A DNA stretch of 40,484 nucleotides from Pseudomonadota bacterium (GTDB taxonomy: Bacteria; Pseudomonadota; Gammaproteobacteria; Burkholderiales; Casimicrobiaceae): assembly GCA_021784125.1 (NCBI GenBank), contig JAJXTF010000003.1:1-40484 (forward strand). Direction: 5' to 3'. Position 1 is the first letter of the stretch. Every line of letters starts with the position of its first letter. Positions 1-10,450 of this stretch are shown piece by piece. The notes below the pieces were generated by a model that did not search any database, had not been told where the DNA came from, and saw only the letters and a list, made by a program, of their open reading frames with translations. Made by a program: the position numbers and the translations under genes.

Positions 1-1
1 G

Positions 2-1252
2 GTGATCTTCGCCTCGCTGACCGGCGACGTCATGCTCGACATGCTGGTCGCGGCGCTGTTCACGATCCTCTGCTATTCGAGCCTCGCCGCGGTGCTGCTG
101 TTCGCGTCGCTCGCCTCGCTGCACGTCCTGTCGCTGCCGGTGGCGCTGGGACTGGTGCTGGGCGCCAACCTCGGCAGCGGCGTGCTGGGAATGCTGTCGA
201 CGCTGCGCGCGATCCCCGAGGCGAGGCGCGTGACGCTGGGCAACTTCCTGTTCAAGCTCATCGGCTGCGTGCTGGCGATCCCGCTGGTCGCCCACGTCGA
301 CCGCTGGATCGGCAGCCTGGGACTCGAGCCGGCGCGCGAGGTCGTGCTGTTCCATCTGTTCTTCAACGTCGCGCTCGCGCTGCTGCTGGTGTTCTGGACC
401 GAGCGCATCGCGCGCGTCGCCGAGCGCCTGCTGCCCGCGCGCCCGGCCTCCGAGGATCCCGCCAAGCCGCGCCACCTCGACGCGTCCGCGCTGGACACGC
501 CGAGCGTCGCGATCGGCTGCGCCGCGCGCGAGGCGATGCGCATCGGCGACACGGTCGAGCAGATGCTCGAGGGCACGCTGAAAGTCCTGACGACCAACGA
601 CCGGACCCTCGCCGAGCGGCTGCGCGCGATGGACGACGTCGTCGACGAGCTCTACACGGCCGTCAAGCTGTACCTGGCGCAGATTCCGCGCGAGGCGCTG
701 GACCCCGGGGAGAGCCGGCGCTGGGCCGACGTCGTCTCCTTCGCGATCAACATGGAGCAGATCGGGGACGTGATCGAGCGCATCCTGATCGACCTCGAGG
801 ACAAGAAGATCGACAAGGGCCGCAATTTCTCGGAGGCCGGCATGGCCGAGATCTGCGACCTGCACGCGCGGCTGGTCGCCAACCTGCGACTCGGACTGTC
901 GGTCTTCCTGAGCGGCGACCTCAAGAATGCGCAGGAGCTGCTCGCCCAGAAGGTGCTGTTCCGCGACCTCGAGCGCGCCTATGCCAATTCGCATCTCGCC
1001 CGACTGGCCGAGCACACGATCGAGAGCATCGAGACCTCGTCGCTGCACCTCGACCTGATATCCGACCTGCGCCGGATCAATTCGCACATCTGCTCGATCG
1101 CCTACCCGATCCTCGAGGAGGCGGGCGTGCTTGCCCGCACCCGCCTCAAGTCCGCCGCCGACGCGGCGCCCGAAGGGCCGGAACGCACGGCGGCCGCCAA
1201 GCGTGCCTGGCAGAAGCGCAATCCGGGCGCCGTCCAGGCCCGCTCGCCCTGA
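2..1252 (+). CDS. Na/Pi cotransporter family protein with C-terminal PhoU-like domain (5' end truncated by window)
   Basis: Hydrophobic N-terminal part (GANLGSGVLGML) followed by a helical PhoU-like region (MDDVVDELYTAVKLYLAQI...INMEQIGDVIERIL); ORF open to the window edge. Confidence 0.8.
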   Translation: MIFASLTGDVMLDMLVAALFTILCYSSLAAVLLFASLASLHVLSLPVALGLVLGANLGSGVLGMLSTLRAIPEARRVTLGNFLFKLIGCVLAIPLVAHVDRWIGSLGLEPAREVVLFHLFFNVALALLLVFWTERIARVAERLLPARPASEDPAKPRHLDASALDTPSVAIGCAAREAMRIGDTVEQMLEGTLKVLTTNDRTLAERLRAMDDVVDELYTAVKLYLAQIPREALDPGESRRWADVVSFAINMEQIGDVIERILIDLEDKKIDKGRNFSEAGMAEICDLHARLVANLRLGLSVFLSGDLKNAQELLAQKVLFRDLERAYANSHLARLAEHTIESIETSSLHLDLISDLRRINSHICSIAYPILEEAGVLARTRLKSAADAAPEGPERTAAAKRAWQKRNPGAVQARSP

Positions 1253-1270
1253 AGCGCGGCGCTCCGGCGC

Positions 1271-2131
1271 GTGAGCGTACCGATCGGCGAACTCTCGCCC
1301 GGCATCACGATCGCGGTGCTGGGCGCCGGACTGCTGCACGCGGCCTGGAACGCCCTGCTGAAGTCGGCCCGCGGCGGCGATCCGATGCTCGACATGGCAT
1401 CGGTCGTCGCCGGCTCGTCGGTCTGCGCGCTGCTCCTGCTGCCGTTGGTGCCGCTGCCCGCCGCGGCCGCGTGGAAATTCGTCGCAGCGTCGTCGCTCAT
1501 CCATTTCGCGTATTACGCGACGCTGGCGCAGGCGTACCGCACCGGTGAACTCTCGTTCGCCTACCCGCTGATGCGCGGCAGCGCGCCGCTGCTGGTCGCG
1601 TTCATGGGCGTCGTGCTGCTGCACGAGCTGCCGGGGGCCCACGCGATGGCGGGGATCGCGCTGATCTGCGCGGGCATCGTGAGCATCGCGTTCTTGCCGG
1701 GGCGTCGCCATCGCCCCGCGGCCGCCGGCTGGGCATTCGCCAACGCCGCAATCATCGCCGGCTACACGCTGGTCGACGCGAGCGGCGCGCGCGCATCGGG
1801 CAACGCGATCGCGTACGCGGCGTGGCTGATCTTCGTCGAGGGTCTGCCGTTCCTCGCCTGGATCGCATGGAGGCGCGGCGCGCCGGCGCTGGCCTACCTG
1901 CGCCGCGGATGGGGCCGCGGCCTCGTCGCCGGCGCAGGCAGCCTCGCGGCCTACGGGATCGCCCTCTATGCGATGACGCGCGCGCCCGTCGCGGCCGTCG
2001 CCGCGCTGCGCGAGACGTCGGTGCTGTTCGCCGCGCTGATCGGGGCATTCTGGTTGCGTGAAGGCTTCGGTGCGATGCGCATCGCCGGCGCCGCCAGCGT
2101 AGTCATCGGCATCGCGGCGCTGAAGCTCTAG
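1271..2131 (+). CDS. EamA/DMT-superfamily transporter
   Basis: 286 aa, about 10 hydrophobic segments, EamA-like repeats (LLHAAWNALLKSARGG...; AALRETSVLFAALIGAFWLREGF). Confidence 0.85.
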   Translation: MSVPIGELSPGITIAVLGAGLLHAAWNALLKSARGGDPMLDMASVVAGSSVCALLLLPLVPLPAAAAWKFVAASSLIHFAYYATLAQAYRTGELSFAYPLMRGSAPLLVAFMGVVLLHELPGAHAMAGIALICAGIVSIAFLPGRRHRPAAAGWAFANAAIIAGYTLVDASGARASGNAIAYAAWLIFVEGLPFLAWIAWRRGAPALAYLRRGWGRGLVAGAGSLAAYGIALYAMTRAPVAAVAALRETSVLFAALIGAFWLREGFGAMRIAGAASVVIGIAALKL

Positions 2132-2133
2132 GG

Positions 2134-2166
2134 CCCGTTCACCCTCCAATCGCGAGGGCGAACGGG
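2134..2166 (+). terminator. Hairpin just downstream of the transporter gene; terminator-like or REP-like, no clear U-tract
   Basis: cccgttc-a-ccctc / loop caatcgc / gaggg-c-gaacggg: 12 paired bases with one mismatch. Confidence 0.5.
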
Positions 2167-2310
2167 TGGATTGGGGCGCCAACTGACGCGGCCGACGGCG
2201 TTGCCGCCCCCTTGCGCGGTCCGGCGCGCCCGGAAAGCGCATCGCCGGCGTCCCCGGCGCGGCGTGTACCCTATGGGCGTCATCCGATTCCTGCATCCTG
2301 CCCCCGCCCC

Positions 2311-3150
2311 ATGACCACCCCGCACCGCGTCACTGCGCCCGCGCGCCGCGGACGCACCCCGTCCAATCCCGGTGCCGAAACCGCGCAGGTGCAGAGCCTG
2401 ACGCGCGGCCTGTCGATCCTGCAGTGCCTGGCGAGCACCGAGGGGGGTCTCACGCTGACCGACATCGCACAGCGCGTGCAACTGCCCCCGTCGACGGCGC
2501 ACCGCCTGCTGTCGACCCTGGAGAAGACGGGCTACGTCTACCAGGCCGGCGACCTGGCCCTGTGGTACGTGGGCATCGAGGCCTTCACCGTCGGCTCGAG
2601 CTTCCTGTCCAACCGCGATTTCGTCGCGCAGAGCCACGCCTACATGCGCAGGCTGATGGAACAGGCGGGCGAAACGACGAACCTCGCGATCCTCGACGGG
2701 ACGGAGGCGGTGTTCATCGACCAGGTGCAGTGCCGCGAGACGATGCGCACGATCGTCAAGCTGGGAAGCCGCGTCCCGCTGCACGCCTCGGGCGTGGGCA
2801 AGGCGATCTTCGCGTCGCTGCCCGACGACCAGATCGACGCGATGCTGAAGATCCGGGGCCTGCCGCGGATCACCGAGAACACGATCACCTCGCCCGAGAC
2901 CATGTGGGCGAGCATCCGCGTCATCCGCCAGCGCGGCTGGTCGTTCGACGACGAGGAGCACCTGCCGGGCACGCGCTGCGTCGCCGCCCCTTTCTACGAC
3001 GAGCACGCCGAGCCGCTGGGCGCGATCTCGGTCGCGGGACCGACCTCGCGGCTGCCCGACGAGCGGATCAAGCAGCTCGGACCGCGGGTGTCGCACATCG
3101 CCGAGGAGATCACCCACCGGCTGGGCGGCCGCTGGCCGCATCCGCACTAG
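2311..3150 (+). CDS. IclR family transcriptional regulator
   Basis: VQSLTRGLSILQCLASTEGGLTLTDIAQRVQLPPSTAHRLLSTLEKTGYV wHTH followed by an IclR effector domain; ATG at 2311 chosen over the upstream ORF start. Confidence 0.92.
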   Translation: MTTPHRVTAPARRGRTPSNPGAETAQVQSLTRGLSILQCLASTEGGLTLTDIAQRVQLPPSTAHRLLSTLEKTGYVYQAGDLALWYVGIEAFTVGSSFLSNRDFVAQSHAYMRRLMEQAGETTNLAILDGTEAVFIDQVQCRETMRTIVKLGSRVPLHASGVGKAIFASLPDDQIDAMLKIRGLPRITENTITSPETMWASIRVIRQRGWSFDDEEHLPGTRCVAAPFYDEHAEPLGAISVAGPTSRLPDERIKQLGPRVSHIAEEITHRLGGRWPHPH

Positions 3151-3177
3151 GCAGGCGTTCGGCGGCGGCCGTCCGGA

Positions 3178-4185
3178 CTACCGCAGCCGCGTGGCGGCCG
3201 CAATGCGCCCCAGCGCCGAAGTCGGCCTGCGGACCATCCTCGCCCAGCGTCGCGCCAGCGACGGTTGCGCCGGGGGTGTCCAGCGCGCGAGCAGGTCGTC
3301 CATGGCGTCGAAGCCGTTGCAGACCAGAACGGCGTCACAGCCGGCCGCGATCGCAGCTTCGGCGCGCGCGACGATGTCACCCGCCGAATGCGCCCCGGCC
3401 ATCTCGAGGTCGTCGGAGAAGACCAGGCCGTCGAAACCCAGGCGCCCGCGCAGGATCTCCGCGATCCACACCGGCGAGAACCCCGCCGGCCGCGAATCGA
3501 CGGCCGGGTAGACCACGTGCGCCGGCATGATTGCCGCGAGCCCCTGCGCGATCAGCGCCGCAAAAGGAATCACGTCGGCCGCGAGGATCGTGTCGAGGTG
3601 GCGCCGGTCCACCGGCGTGTCGACGTGGGAATCCGCGGCGACCCAGCCGTGACCCGGGAAATGCTTGCCGACACCGGCGACGCCCCGCGAATCGAGGCCG
3701 CGCAGCAGCGCACCGGCGAGATCGGCGACGACCACCGGATCGGCGTGGAACGCCCGGTCGCCGATCACCGCGCTCTTGCCGTGATCGAGATCCAGCACTG
3801 GCGTGAAACTGAAGTCGATGCCATGCGCCACGAGTTCCCGCGCGATCGTGACGCCGTTGCGGAACGCGGCCTCGCCGGCGGCCGCCGGGTCGGCATCCCA
3901 CTGCTCGCCCAGCGTCCGCATTGCCGGCAGCTCGGAGAAGCGATCGCCGCGGAAGCGCTGCACGCGCCCGCCTTCGTGATCGACGCCGATCACGAGCTCC
4001 GGGCGCAGCTTGCGGATCGACGCGGTGAGGGCGCGAAGCTGCTTCGACGACTCGAAGTTGCGCGTGAAGAGGATCACGCCGCCCACCCGCGGGTCCGCGA
4101 GCCGCGCGCGGTCGGCCGCCGTCGCCGCGAGGCCCTCGACCCCCAGCATCACCGGGCCGCGCGCAGCCGCTGCGCGCTCGCTCAT
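3178..4185 (-). CDS. nagZ: beta-N-acetylhexosaminidase (GH3)
   Basis: GVDHEGGRVQRF, GVGKHFPGHGWVAADSHVDTPVDRR and FSDDLEMAGA motifs. Confidence 0.95.
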   Translation of the reverse strand: MSERAAAARGPVMLGVEGLAATAADRARLADPRVGGVILFTRNFESSKQLRALTASIRKLRPELVIGVDHEGGRVQRFRGDRFSELPAMRTLGEQWDADPAAAGEAAFRNGVTIARELVAHGIDFSFTPVLDLDHGKSAVIGDRAFHADPVVVADLAGALLRGLDSRGVAGVGKHFPGHGWVAADSHVDTPVDRRHLDTILAADVIPFAALIAQGLAAIMPAHVVYPAVDSRPAGFSPVWIAEILRGRLGFDGLVFSDDLEMAGAHSAGDIVARAEAAIAAGCDAVLVCNGFDAMDDLLARWTPPAQPSLARRWARMVRRPTSALGRIAAATRLR

Positions 4186-4224
4186 CGTCCGGGCCTCATT
4201 GTTTCGACCTCATCGCGCATCGCC

Positions 4225-4971
4225 TCACCCGGCGGCCTGGCGCATCAGCGCCTTCATCTCCCGCACCGCCTCGCGCAGCCCGACGAACACGCTGCGCGCG
4301 ACGATCGCATGCCCGATGTGCAGCTCGCGCACGCCGGGAAGTGCCGCGACCGGCTGGACGTTGACGTAGTTGAGCGCATGGCCCGCATTGAAGCGCATGC
4401 CCAGCCGGCGGATCGCGTCGCCGGCGCGCTCGAGCTTCTGGAGCTCGGCCACGACCGGCGCGCTCTCCGAATCCCGGCCGCGGGCGTGGAACGCATGGGC
4501 GTAGGGCCCCGTGTGCAGCTCGCAGACCCGCGCCCCGACGTGCGCCGCCGCCTCGACCTGCGCGAGCTCCGCGTCGATGAACACGGAGGTCACGATGCCC
4601 GCGTCGGCCAGGCGCGCGATCGCGTCGCGGAGCTTCGCTTCCTGCCGGGCGACGTCGAGGCCGCCTTCGGTGGTCACCTCGTGGCGCCCTTCCGGCACCA
4701 GCATCGCCATCTCCGGACGCAACTGGCAGGCGATTCCGATCATCTCGGGGGTGGCGGCCATCTCGAGGTTGAGCTTGATGTGGACGAGGTCGCGCAGCCG
4801 GCGCACGTCCTCGTCCTGGATGTGCCGTCGATCCTCGCGCAGGTGAACGGTGATGCCGTCCGCACCGCCGAGATGCGCCTCGACGGCAGCCCAGACCGGA
4901 TCGGGTTCGTAGGTGCGCCTCGCCTCGCGCAGCGTGGCGACGTGGTCGATGTTGACGCCAAGCTCGATCAC
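4225..4971 (-). CDS. pdxJ: pyridoxine 5'-phosphate synthase
   Basis: [26 protein letters not shown]...[18 protein letters not shown]...LNIGHA-like C-terminus ([16 protein letters not shown]). Confidence 0.97.
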   Translation of the reverse strand: MIELGVNIDHVATLREARRTYEPDPVWAAVEAHLGGADGITVHLREDRRHIQDEDVRRLRDLVHIKLNLEMAATPEMIGIACQLRPEMAMLVPEGRHEVTTEGGLDVARQEAKLRDAIARLADAGIVTSVFIDAELAQVEAAAHVGARVCELHTGPYAHAFHARGRDSESAPVVAELQKLERAGDAIRRLGMRFNAGHALNYVNVQPVAALPGVRELHIGHAIVARSVFVGLREAVREMKALMRQAAG

Positions 4972-4987
4972 CGTGGATTCCTCTCGT

Positions 4988-5746
4988 TCATCTCGCGTCC
5001 TTGTCCTCGTCGAAAGCAGCCAGGTCCTGCACGATGCGGCGGCTGAAGATGCGTCGCTCCTCGAGGTAATGGTCGAGGACGCTGCGCATCAGCCGCTTGG
5101 CCTCGGCCGCAACCTCGGCGTCGGGGTAGCGCTCGGTGGCGAGCGCGATCAGCGTCGCACCGCGCACCACCGGCCAGCGGCCGGCGGGCTCCTCGGCCTT
5201 GAGCTGCGGCCCGCGGTCGAAGGCGTAATGGTAGCGTCCGGCGGGATCGACCGGCGCCCCGGTGTCGGCCTCGTGGGTCAGCGCGAGCGCGTAGCCGAGC
5301 TCCGCCAGCAGCCGCAGCTCGAAGCGTCGCAGGACCTCGGCCTGGGCGGCAGGCGCGCTGGTCGCGGTCAGCGCCTGCAGCGCCGCTGCGTAGGCCTGCC
5401 ACAGCGCAGGATGGGGATCGTCGCGCGGCAGGAGCTTCAGCAGCAGCTCGTTCAGGTAGAAACCGCAGAGCAGCGCGGCACCGACCGGCAGCGGCATGCC
5501 GCCTTGCCATTCCGCCTTCATCAGCGTCTTGAGCTCGCTCACCCCCGCCCATCCCAGGGTCAGGGGCTGGAAGGCCTGCAGCACGCCGCGCAGCTCGGAG
5601 CGCGGCCGCTTGGCGCCGCGGGCGACCATCGCGACGCGGCCGGCGCGCTCGGTGAACGCCTCGACGATCAGGCTCGTCTCGCGGTAGGCGTAGCTGTGCA
5701 GCACGAACGCCGGCTCGTCGTCGCGGCGCTCCCTGGGCGCTGCCAT
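4988..5746 (-). CDS. recO: DNA repair protein RecO
   Basis: [38 protein letters not shown]; position between era and pdxJ. Confidence 0.95.
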   Translation of the reverse strand: MAAPRERRDDEPAFVLHSYAYRETSLIVEAFTERAGRVAMVARGAKRPRSELRGVLQAFQPLTLGWAGVSELKTLMKAEWQGGMPLPVGAALLCGFYLNELLLKLLPRDDPHPALWQAYAAALQALTATSAPAAQAEVLRRFELRLLAELGYALALTHEADTGAPVDPAGRYHYAFDRGPQLKAEEPAGRWPVVRGATLIALATERYPDAEVAAEAKRLMRSVLDHYLEERRIFSRRIVQDLAAFDEDKDAR

Positions 5747-5747
5747 G

Positions 5748-6644
5748 TCAGTAGCCGAGCCGCGTCAGCATCGCGTCGCTCTGCGACCAGCCCTCCCTGA
5801 CCTTCACCCAGACCTCGAGGAACACGCGCCCCCCGAACAGCTTCTCCATGTCGGTGCGCGCCGCCGAGGCAATCGCCTTCATCCGGGCCCCGCCTTCCCC
5901 GACCAGGATCGCGCGCTGGCCCGGCTTGTCGACCAGGATCGTCGCGTTGATGCGCCGGAGCGCGCCGTCGTGCACGAAGCCCTCGATCGTCACCGCCGTC
6001 GAGTAGGGCACCTCGTCGCCGAGCTGCCGGAAGATCTTCTCGCGGATGAATTCGGCAGCGAGGAAGCGCTCGTCGCGGTCGGTGATCTCGTCCTCGGGAT
6101 AGAGCGCGGGGGATTCGGGCAGGTGGCGCGCGATCTCGCGCTTGAGCGTCGCGAGATCGGTTCCGCGCTCGGCGGAGACGGGAACGATCGCGGCGAACTC
6201 GCGCAGCTTCGCGATCTCGGCGATGCGCGGCAGCAGGCTCCGCTTGTCGGCCACCGCATCGATCTTGTTGAGCGCCACGACCACCGGCACCCGGGCCGGA
6301 CAGAGCGCGAGAACTGCGCGATCGGCATCGTTGAAGCGCCCGGCGTCGAGCACGACGACGACGACGTCGACCTCCGCCAGGCTCTCCCTGACCGCGCGGT
6401 TCAGGCGATCGTTGAGCCGCGAACGGTGCAGCGTCTGGAACCCGGGCGTGTCGACGAAGACGTACTGGACGTCGGGATCGCTGAGTATCCCCGTGATCCG
6501 GTGGCGCGTCGTCTGGGGCTTGCGCGACGTGATGCTGATCTTCTCGCCGACCAGGGCGTTCAGCAGCGTCGACTTGCCAACCGAAGGACGGCCGACGATC
6601 GCGACGTGGCCGCAGCGGTGGGCGGCGGTCGCCGGGCTAGTCAT
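5748..6644 (-). CDS. era: GTPase Era
   Basis: VAIVGRPSVGKSTLLNALVGEKISITSRKPQTTRHRITGI, DTPGFQ, LNKID and a C-terminal KH domain. Confidence 0.97.
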   Translation of the reverse strand: MTSPATAAHRCGHVAIVGRPSVGKSTLLNALVGEKISITSRKPQTTRHRITGILSDPDVQYVFVDTPGFQTLHRSRLNDRLNRAVRESLAEVDVVVVVLDAGRFNDADRAVLALCPARVPVVVALNKIDAVADKRSLLPRIAEIAKLREFAAIVPVSAERGTDLATLKREIARHLPESPALYPEDEITDRDERFLAAEFIREKIFRQLGDEVPYSTAVTIEGFVHDGALRRINATILVDKPGQRAILVGEGGARMKAIASAARTDMEKLFGGRVFLEVWVKVREGWSQSDAMLTRLGY

Positions 6645-7371
6645 GACCGTTCGCTCCTGCCGGCTGCATCACCGCGACGAGCGCCTGCGCGGCGGCGTCC
6701 TGCTCCGCGACGCGGCGGCTCGTGCCCCGTCCGGTCGTGACGACCGACAGCCCGGGGATCCGGCATTCGACGGCGAACTGCTGCGCATGGGCCTCGCCGG
6801 TGGTCGCGACGATCGCGTATTCGGGTACGGGCAGGCGCTGCGCCTGCAGCCACTCCTGCAGGCGGGTCTTGGGATCCTTGCCGAGCACCCCGGGGTCGGC
6901 ATTGCGCAGCAGGTCGCCGAACACCGCCTTGATCGCGTGTTCGGCCGCGGCGAAGCCGCCGTCGATGGCCACCGCGCCGAAGATCGCCTCCAGCGCGTCG
7001 GCGAGGATCGACGCGCGATCGGCGCCGCCGCTTCTCAGCTCGCCCTCCCCGAGGCGCACCGCCGCACCCAGCTCCAGCCGGCGGGCGAGCTGGGCGAGGG
7101 TGTCGCGGTTGACGAGATGCGCGCGCACGCGCGACAGGTCGCCTTCGGGAAGCTCGGGAAAGCGCTCGTACAGCCAGAGCGCGATCACGCAGTTCAGGAC
7201 GGCGTCGCCGGCGAATTCCAGCCGCTCGTTGTGCGGAACGCCGAAGCTGCGATGGGTCAGCGCCTGCCGCAGCAGGCCGGGATCGTTGAACGCGTGGTCG
7301 ATCGCAATGCGCAAGGCGAAGACGGGGTCAGCGGGTCGAGCGGGCCTCGAAATCGAGGAGAATGCTCGCAT
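6637..7371 (-). CDS. rnc: ribonuclease III (start uncertain, may lie about 50 nt further in)
   Basis: LTHRSFGVPHNERLEFAGDAVLNCVIALWLY; C-terminal dsRBD. The ATG at 7371 overlaps the upstream gene. Confidence 0.95.
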   Translation of the reverse strand: MRAFSSISRPARPADPVFALRIAIDHAFNDPGLLRQALTHRSFGVPHNERLEFAGDAVLNCVIALWLYERFPELPEGDLSRVRAHLVNRDTLAQLARRLELGAAVRLGEGELRSGGADRASILADALEAIFGAVAIDGGFAAAEHAIKAVFGDLLRNADPGVLGKDPKTRLQEWLQAQRLPVPEYAIVATTGEAHAQQFAVECRIPGLSVVTTGRGTSRRVAEQDAAAQALVAVMQPAGANGHD

Positions 7372-7705
7372 TTCCGATCATCGGCAGGACCTTCTGCCAG
7401 GTCATCGTGGCGACGATGGTGTTGCCCTCGCGGCTCACCAGGACGTCGGCGGCGCTCACCGAGTCGACGTAGTCGGCCGACAGCCGACGGTCCATCGAGC
7501 GGCGGATCTCGGCCGGCGTCGGGTCCTGGACGTCCAGCATCGTCTGGTCGAGGGCCTTCTGGACGGTAAAGTACTCGACGTACGACGGTCCCACCCGGAA
7601 CGCGATCAGTGCAGCGATGATGACGACGGCCGTCGTGAACAGGAATCCGATCATCGACAGTCCGCGCTCGTTTCCAGCCGCCATGTCCCCTCCGCGAAGT
7701 AGCAT
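7328..7705 (-). CDS. DUF4845 domain-containing small membrane protein
   Basis: RGLSMIGFLFTTAVVIIAALIAFRVGPSYVEYFTVQKAL; characteristic lepB-rnc position. Confidence 0.85.
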   Translation of the reverse strand: MLLRGGDMAAGNERGLSMIGFLFTTAVVIIAALIAFRVGPSYVEYFTVQKALDQTMLDVQDPTPAEIRRSMDRRLSADYVDSVSAADVLVSREGNTIVATMTWQKVLPMIGNASILLDFEARSTR

Positions 7706-7718
7706 TCCCGAAAGCCGG

Positions 7719-8543
7719 TCAGTGAATGATGCTGCCGATGCGCTTGAACTCGAAGGACGAAAGATCGTCCCAGTTGAACCAGATCAGGAACGCCTTGCCG
7801 CGAATGTTGGCGTCGGGGACGAATCCCCAGTAGCGGCTGTCGTCGCTGTTGTCGCGGTTGTCACCCATCATGAAGTACTCGCCTGCCGGCACCTTGCAGC
7901 GGAAGCCGTGCTCATTGTATTCGCAATTCTCGTGCCCCGGGAACGCCCGGACGTTGGACGTGTAGACGACCTGGGCATCGGCGTTGATGCCGATGGTATG
8001 CGACTTCTGCGGGTTCCCGTCGGTGAGCTCGGTGTCGCGCCGCAGCGTCTCGAAGCGCAGCCCCTCGAGGTAGCTGTACGAGTGGTCGGGCTGCTGCGGC
8101 CAGGGGACGCCGTTCACCGTCAGCTTCTTGTCGCGGTATTCGACGACGTCGCCCCCCACTCCGATGACGCGCTTGATGAAGTCCTGCGACGGGTTCAGCG
8201 GGTACTTGAAGACGACCACGTCGCCGCGCTGCGGATCGTTGATCTGGATGATCTTCCTGTCGATGACCGGCAGCCGGATCCCGTAGGTGAACTTGTTGAC
8301 CAGGATGAAATCCCCGACCTCGAGCGTGGGACGCATCGACGACGACGGGATCTTGAACGGCTCGGCAAGGAACGAGCGGAGCAGGAACACGACCAGGAGC
8401 ACCGGGAAGAACGACTTCGCGTACTCGACCCAGATCGGCTCGCGCGCCCCGGGTCCGCGCTTCGCCTCCAGGAACAGGCGGTCGACCAGCCACGCGAGGC
8501 CGGTGATCAGGGTCAGGACGAACAGGATGAGGGCGAAGTCCAT
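7719..8543 (-). CDS. lepB: signal peptidase I
   Basis: FKIPSSSMRPTLEVGDFILVNKFTYG, RGDVVVFKYP, IKRVIGVGGD, GEYFMMGDNRDNSDDSRYWGFV. Confidence 0.97.
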   Translation of the reverse strand: MDFALILFVLTLITGLAWLVDRLFLEAKRGPGAREPIWVEYAKSFFPVLLVVFLLRSFLAEPFKIPSSSMRPTLEVGDFILVNKFTYGIRLPVIDRKIIQINDPQRGDVVVFKYPLNPSQDFIKRVIGVGGDVVEYRDKKLTVNGVPWPQQPDHSYSYLEGLRFETLRRDTELTDGNPQKSHTIGINADAQVVYTSNVRAFPGHENCEYNEHGFRCKVPAGEYFMMGDNRDNSDDSRYWGFVPDANIRGKAFLIWFNWDDLSSFEFKRIGSIIH

Positions 8544-8617
8544 TGGCGATGGGTCGTGTTCGGATGGATGGAGGGCGGCGAGCCCCGGCGGGGCGTCATT
8601 GTCTCACGGCCGTCGCG

Positions 8618-8653
8618 CCCTCTCCCCCGCGGGGAGAGGGTCGGGGGAGAGGG
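8618..8653. repeat. REP-like intergenic palindrome with a third partial arm (lepB-lepA gap)
   Basis: ccctctcccc-cgc-ggggagaggg (10-bp perfect stem) followed by tc-gggggagaggg. Confidence 0.65.
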
Positions 8654-8656
8654 CCG

Positions 8657-10450
8657 TCACTTGTCACCCACCTGCAGCACGGCGAGGAACGCCTCCTGCG
8701 GGATCTCGACGCTGCCGACCGATTTCATCCGCTTCTTCCCCGCCTTCTGCTTCTCGAGCAGCTTCTTCTTGCGCGTGATGTCCCCGCCGTAGCACTTGGC
8801 CAGCACGTTCTTGCGCATCGCCTTGATCGTCTCGCGCGCGATGATGTTGGCGCCGATCGACGCCTGCACGGCGACGTCGAACATCTGGCGCGGGATCAGC
8901 GAGCGCATCTTCGCCGCGACCTCGCGGCCGCGGTACATCGACACCGACCGGTGGACCATCACCGACAGCGCGTCGACGCGCTCGCCGTTGATCAGGATGT
9001 CGAGCTTCACGACGTCTGCGGCGCGGAATTCCTTGAATTCGTAGTCGAGCGACGCATAGCCGCGCGACACCGACTTCAGCTTGTCGAAGAAATCCATGAC
9101 GACCTCGGCCATCGGCAGCTCGTAGGTCAGCATCACCTGTCGCCCGAGGTACTGCATGTTCTTCTGCTGGCCGCGCTTTTCCGTGCACAGCGTGATCACC
9201 GGCCCCACGTACTCCTGCGGCATCAGGATCGTCGCCGTGATGATGGGCTCGCGGATCTCCTCCACCTTGGAGAGGTCGGGGAGCTTCGACGGATTCTCGA
9301 TCTCGAGGATGGTTCCGTCGCGCAGCAGCACCTGGTAGACGACGGTCGGCGCCGTCGTGATCAGGTCCATGTCGTATTCGCGCTCGAGGCGCTCCTGGAC
9401 GATGTCCATGTGCAGCAGCCCCAGGAAGCCGCAGCGGAAACCGAAGCCCAGCGCCTGCGACACCTCGGGCTCGTAGTGCAGTGACGCGTCGTTCAGCTTC
9501 AGCTTGTTGAGCGCGTCGCGCAGCGCCTCGTACTGGTTGGACTCGACGGGATAGAGGCCGGCGAACACCTGCGGCTTGACTTCCTTGAAACCCGGCAGTG
9601 CCGCGGCTGCAGGCCGCGTGGCGAGCGTCACCGTGTCGCCGACCTTGGCCGCGTCGATCTCCTTGATGCCCGCGATGATGAAGCCGACGTCGCCGGCCGA
9701 GAGCTGTTCCCGCGCCACCGACTTCGGGGTGAACACGCCGACCTGCTCGCAGGTGTAAGTCGCCCCGGCCGCCATCAGCAGGAGCTTGTCCTTCGACTTC
9801 AGTGTGCCGTCGATCACCCGCACGAGCATGACGACGCCGACGTAGTTGTCGAACCACGAGTCGATGATCAGCGCCTTGAGCGGCGCGTTGACGTCGCCCT
9901 GCGGCGGCGGCACCAAGGCGATGACCGCCTCGAGAATGTCGTCGATGCCCACGCCGTTCTTGGCGCTGGCGCGCACGGCATCGGTGGCGTCGATGCCGAT
10001 GATGTCCTCGATCTCGTCGATGACCCGCTCCGGATCGGCCGAGGGAAGGTCGATCTTGTTCAGCACCGGCACCACCTCGACACCCTGCTCGATCGCCGTG
10101 TAGCAGTTGGCGACCGTCTGTGCCTCCACGCCCTGCGACGCATCGACCACCAGCAACGCGCCTTCGCAGGCGGCGAGTGAGCGCGAGACCTCGTAGGCGA
10201 AGTCGACGTGGCCCGGCGTGTCGATCAGGTTGAGGCGGTAGGTCTGGCCGTCGCGGGCCCTGTAGGAAAGCGCCGCAGTCTGCGCCTTGATCGTGATGCC
10301 GCGCTCGCGCTCGAGATCCATCGAATCGAGGACCTGCTCGCTCATCTCGCGGTCGGACAGGCCACCGCAGCGCTGGATGAAGCGATCGGCGAGTGTCGAC
10401 TTGCCGTGGTCGATGTGGGCGATGATCGAGAAATTACGGATGTTCTGCAT
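8657..10450 (-). CDS. lepA: elongation factor 4 (LepA)
   Basis: [29 protein letters not shown]...[20 protein letters not shown]; 597 aa. Confidence 0.98.
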   Translation of the reverse strand: MQNIRNFSIIAHIDHGKSTLADRFIQRCGGLSDREMSEQVLDSMDLERERGITIKAQTAALSYRARDGQTYRLNLIDTPGHVDFAYEVSRSLAACEGALLVVDASQGVEAQTVANCYTAIEQGVEVVPVLNKIDLPSADPERVIDEIEDIIGIDATDAVRASAKNGVGIDDILEAVIALVPPPQGDVNAPLKALIIDSWFDNYVGVVMLVRVIDGTLKSKDKLLLMAAGATYTCEQVGVFTPKSVAREQLSAGDVGFIIAGIKEIDAAKVGDTVTLATRPAAAALPGFKEVKPQVFAGLYPVESNQYEALRDALNKLKLNDASLHYEPEVSQALGFGFRCGFLGLLHMDIVQERLEREYDMDLITTAPTVVYQVLLRDGTILEIENPSKLPDLSKVEEIREPIITATILMPQEYVGPVITLCTEKRGQQKNMQYLGRQVMLTYELPMAEVVMDFFDKLKSVSRGYASLDYEFKEFRAADVVKLDILINGERVDALSVMVHRSVSMYRGREVAAKMRSLIPRQMFDVAVQASIGANIIARETIKAMRKNVLAKCYGGDITRKKKLLEKQKAGKKRMKSVGSVEIPQEAFLAVLQVGDK

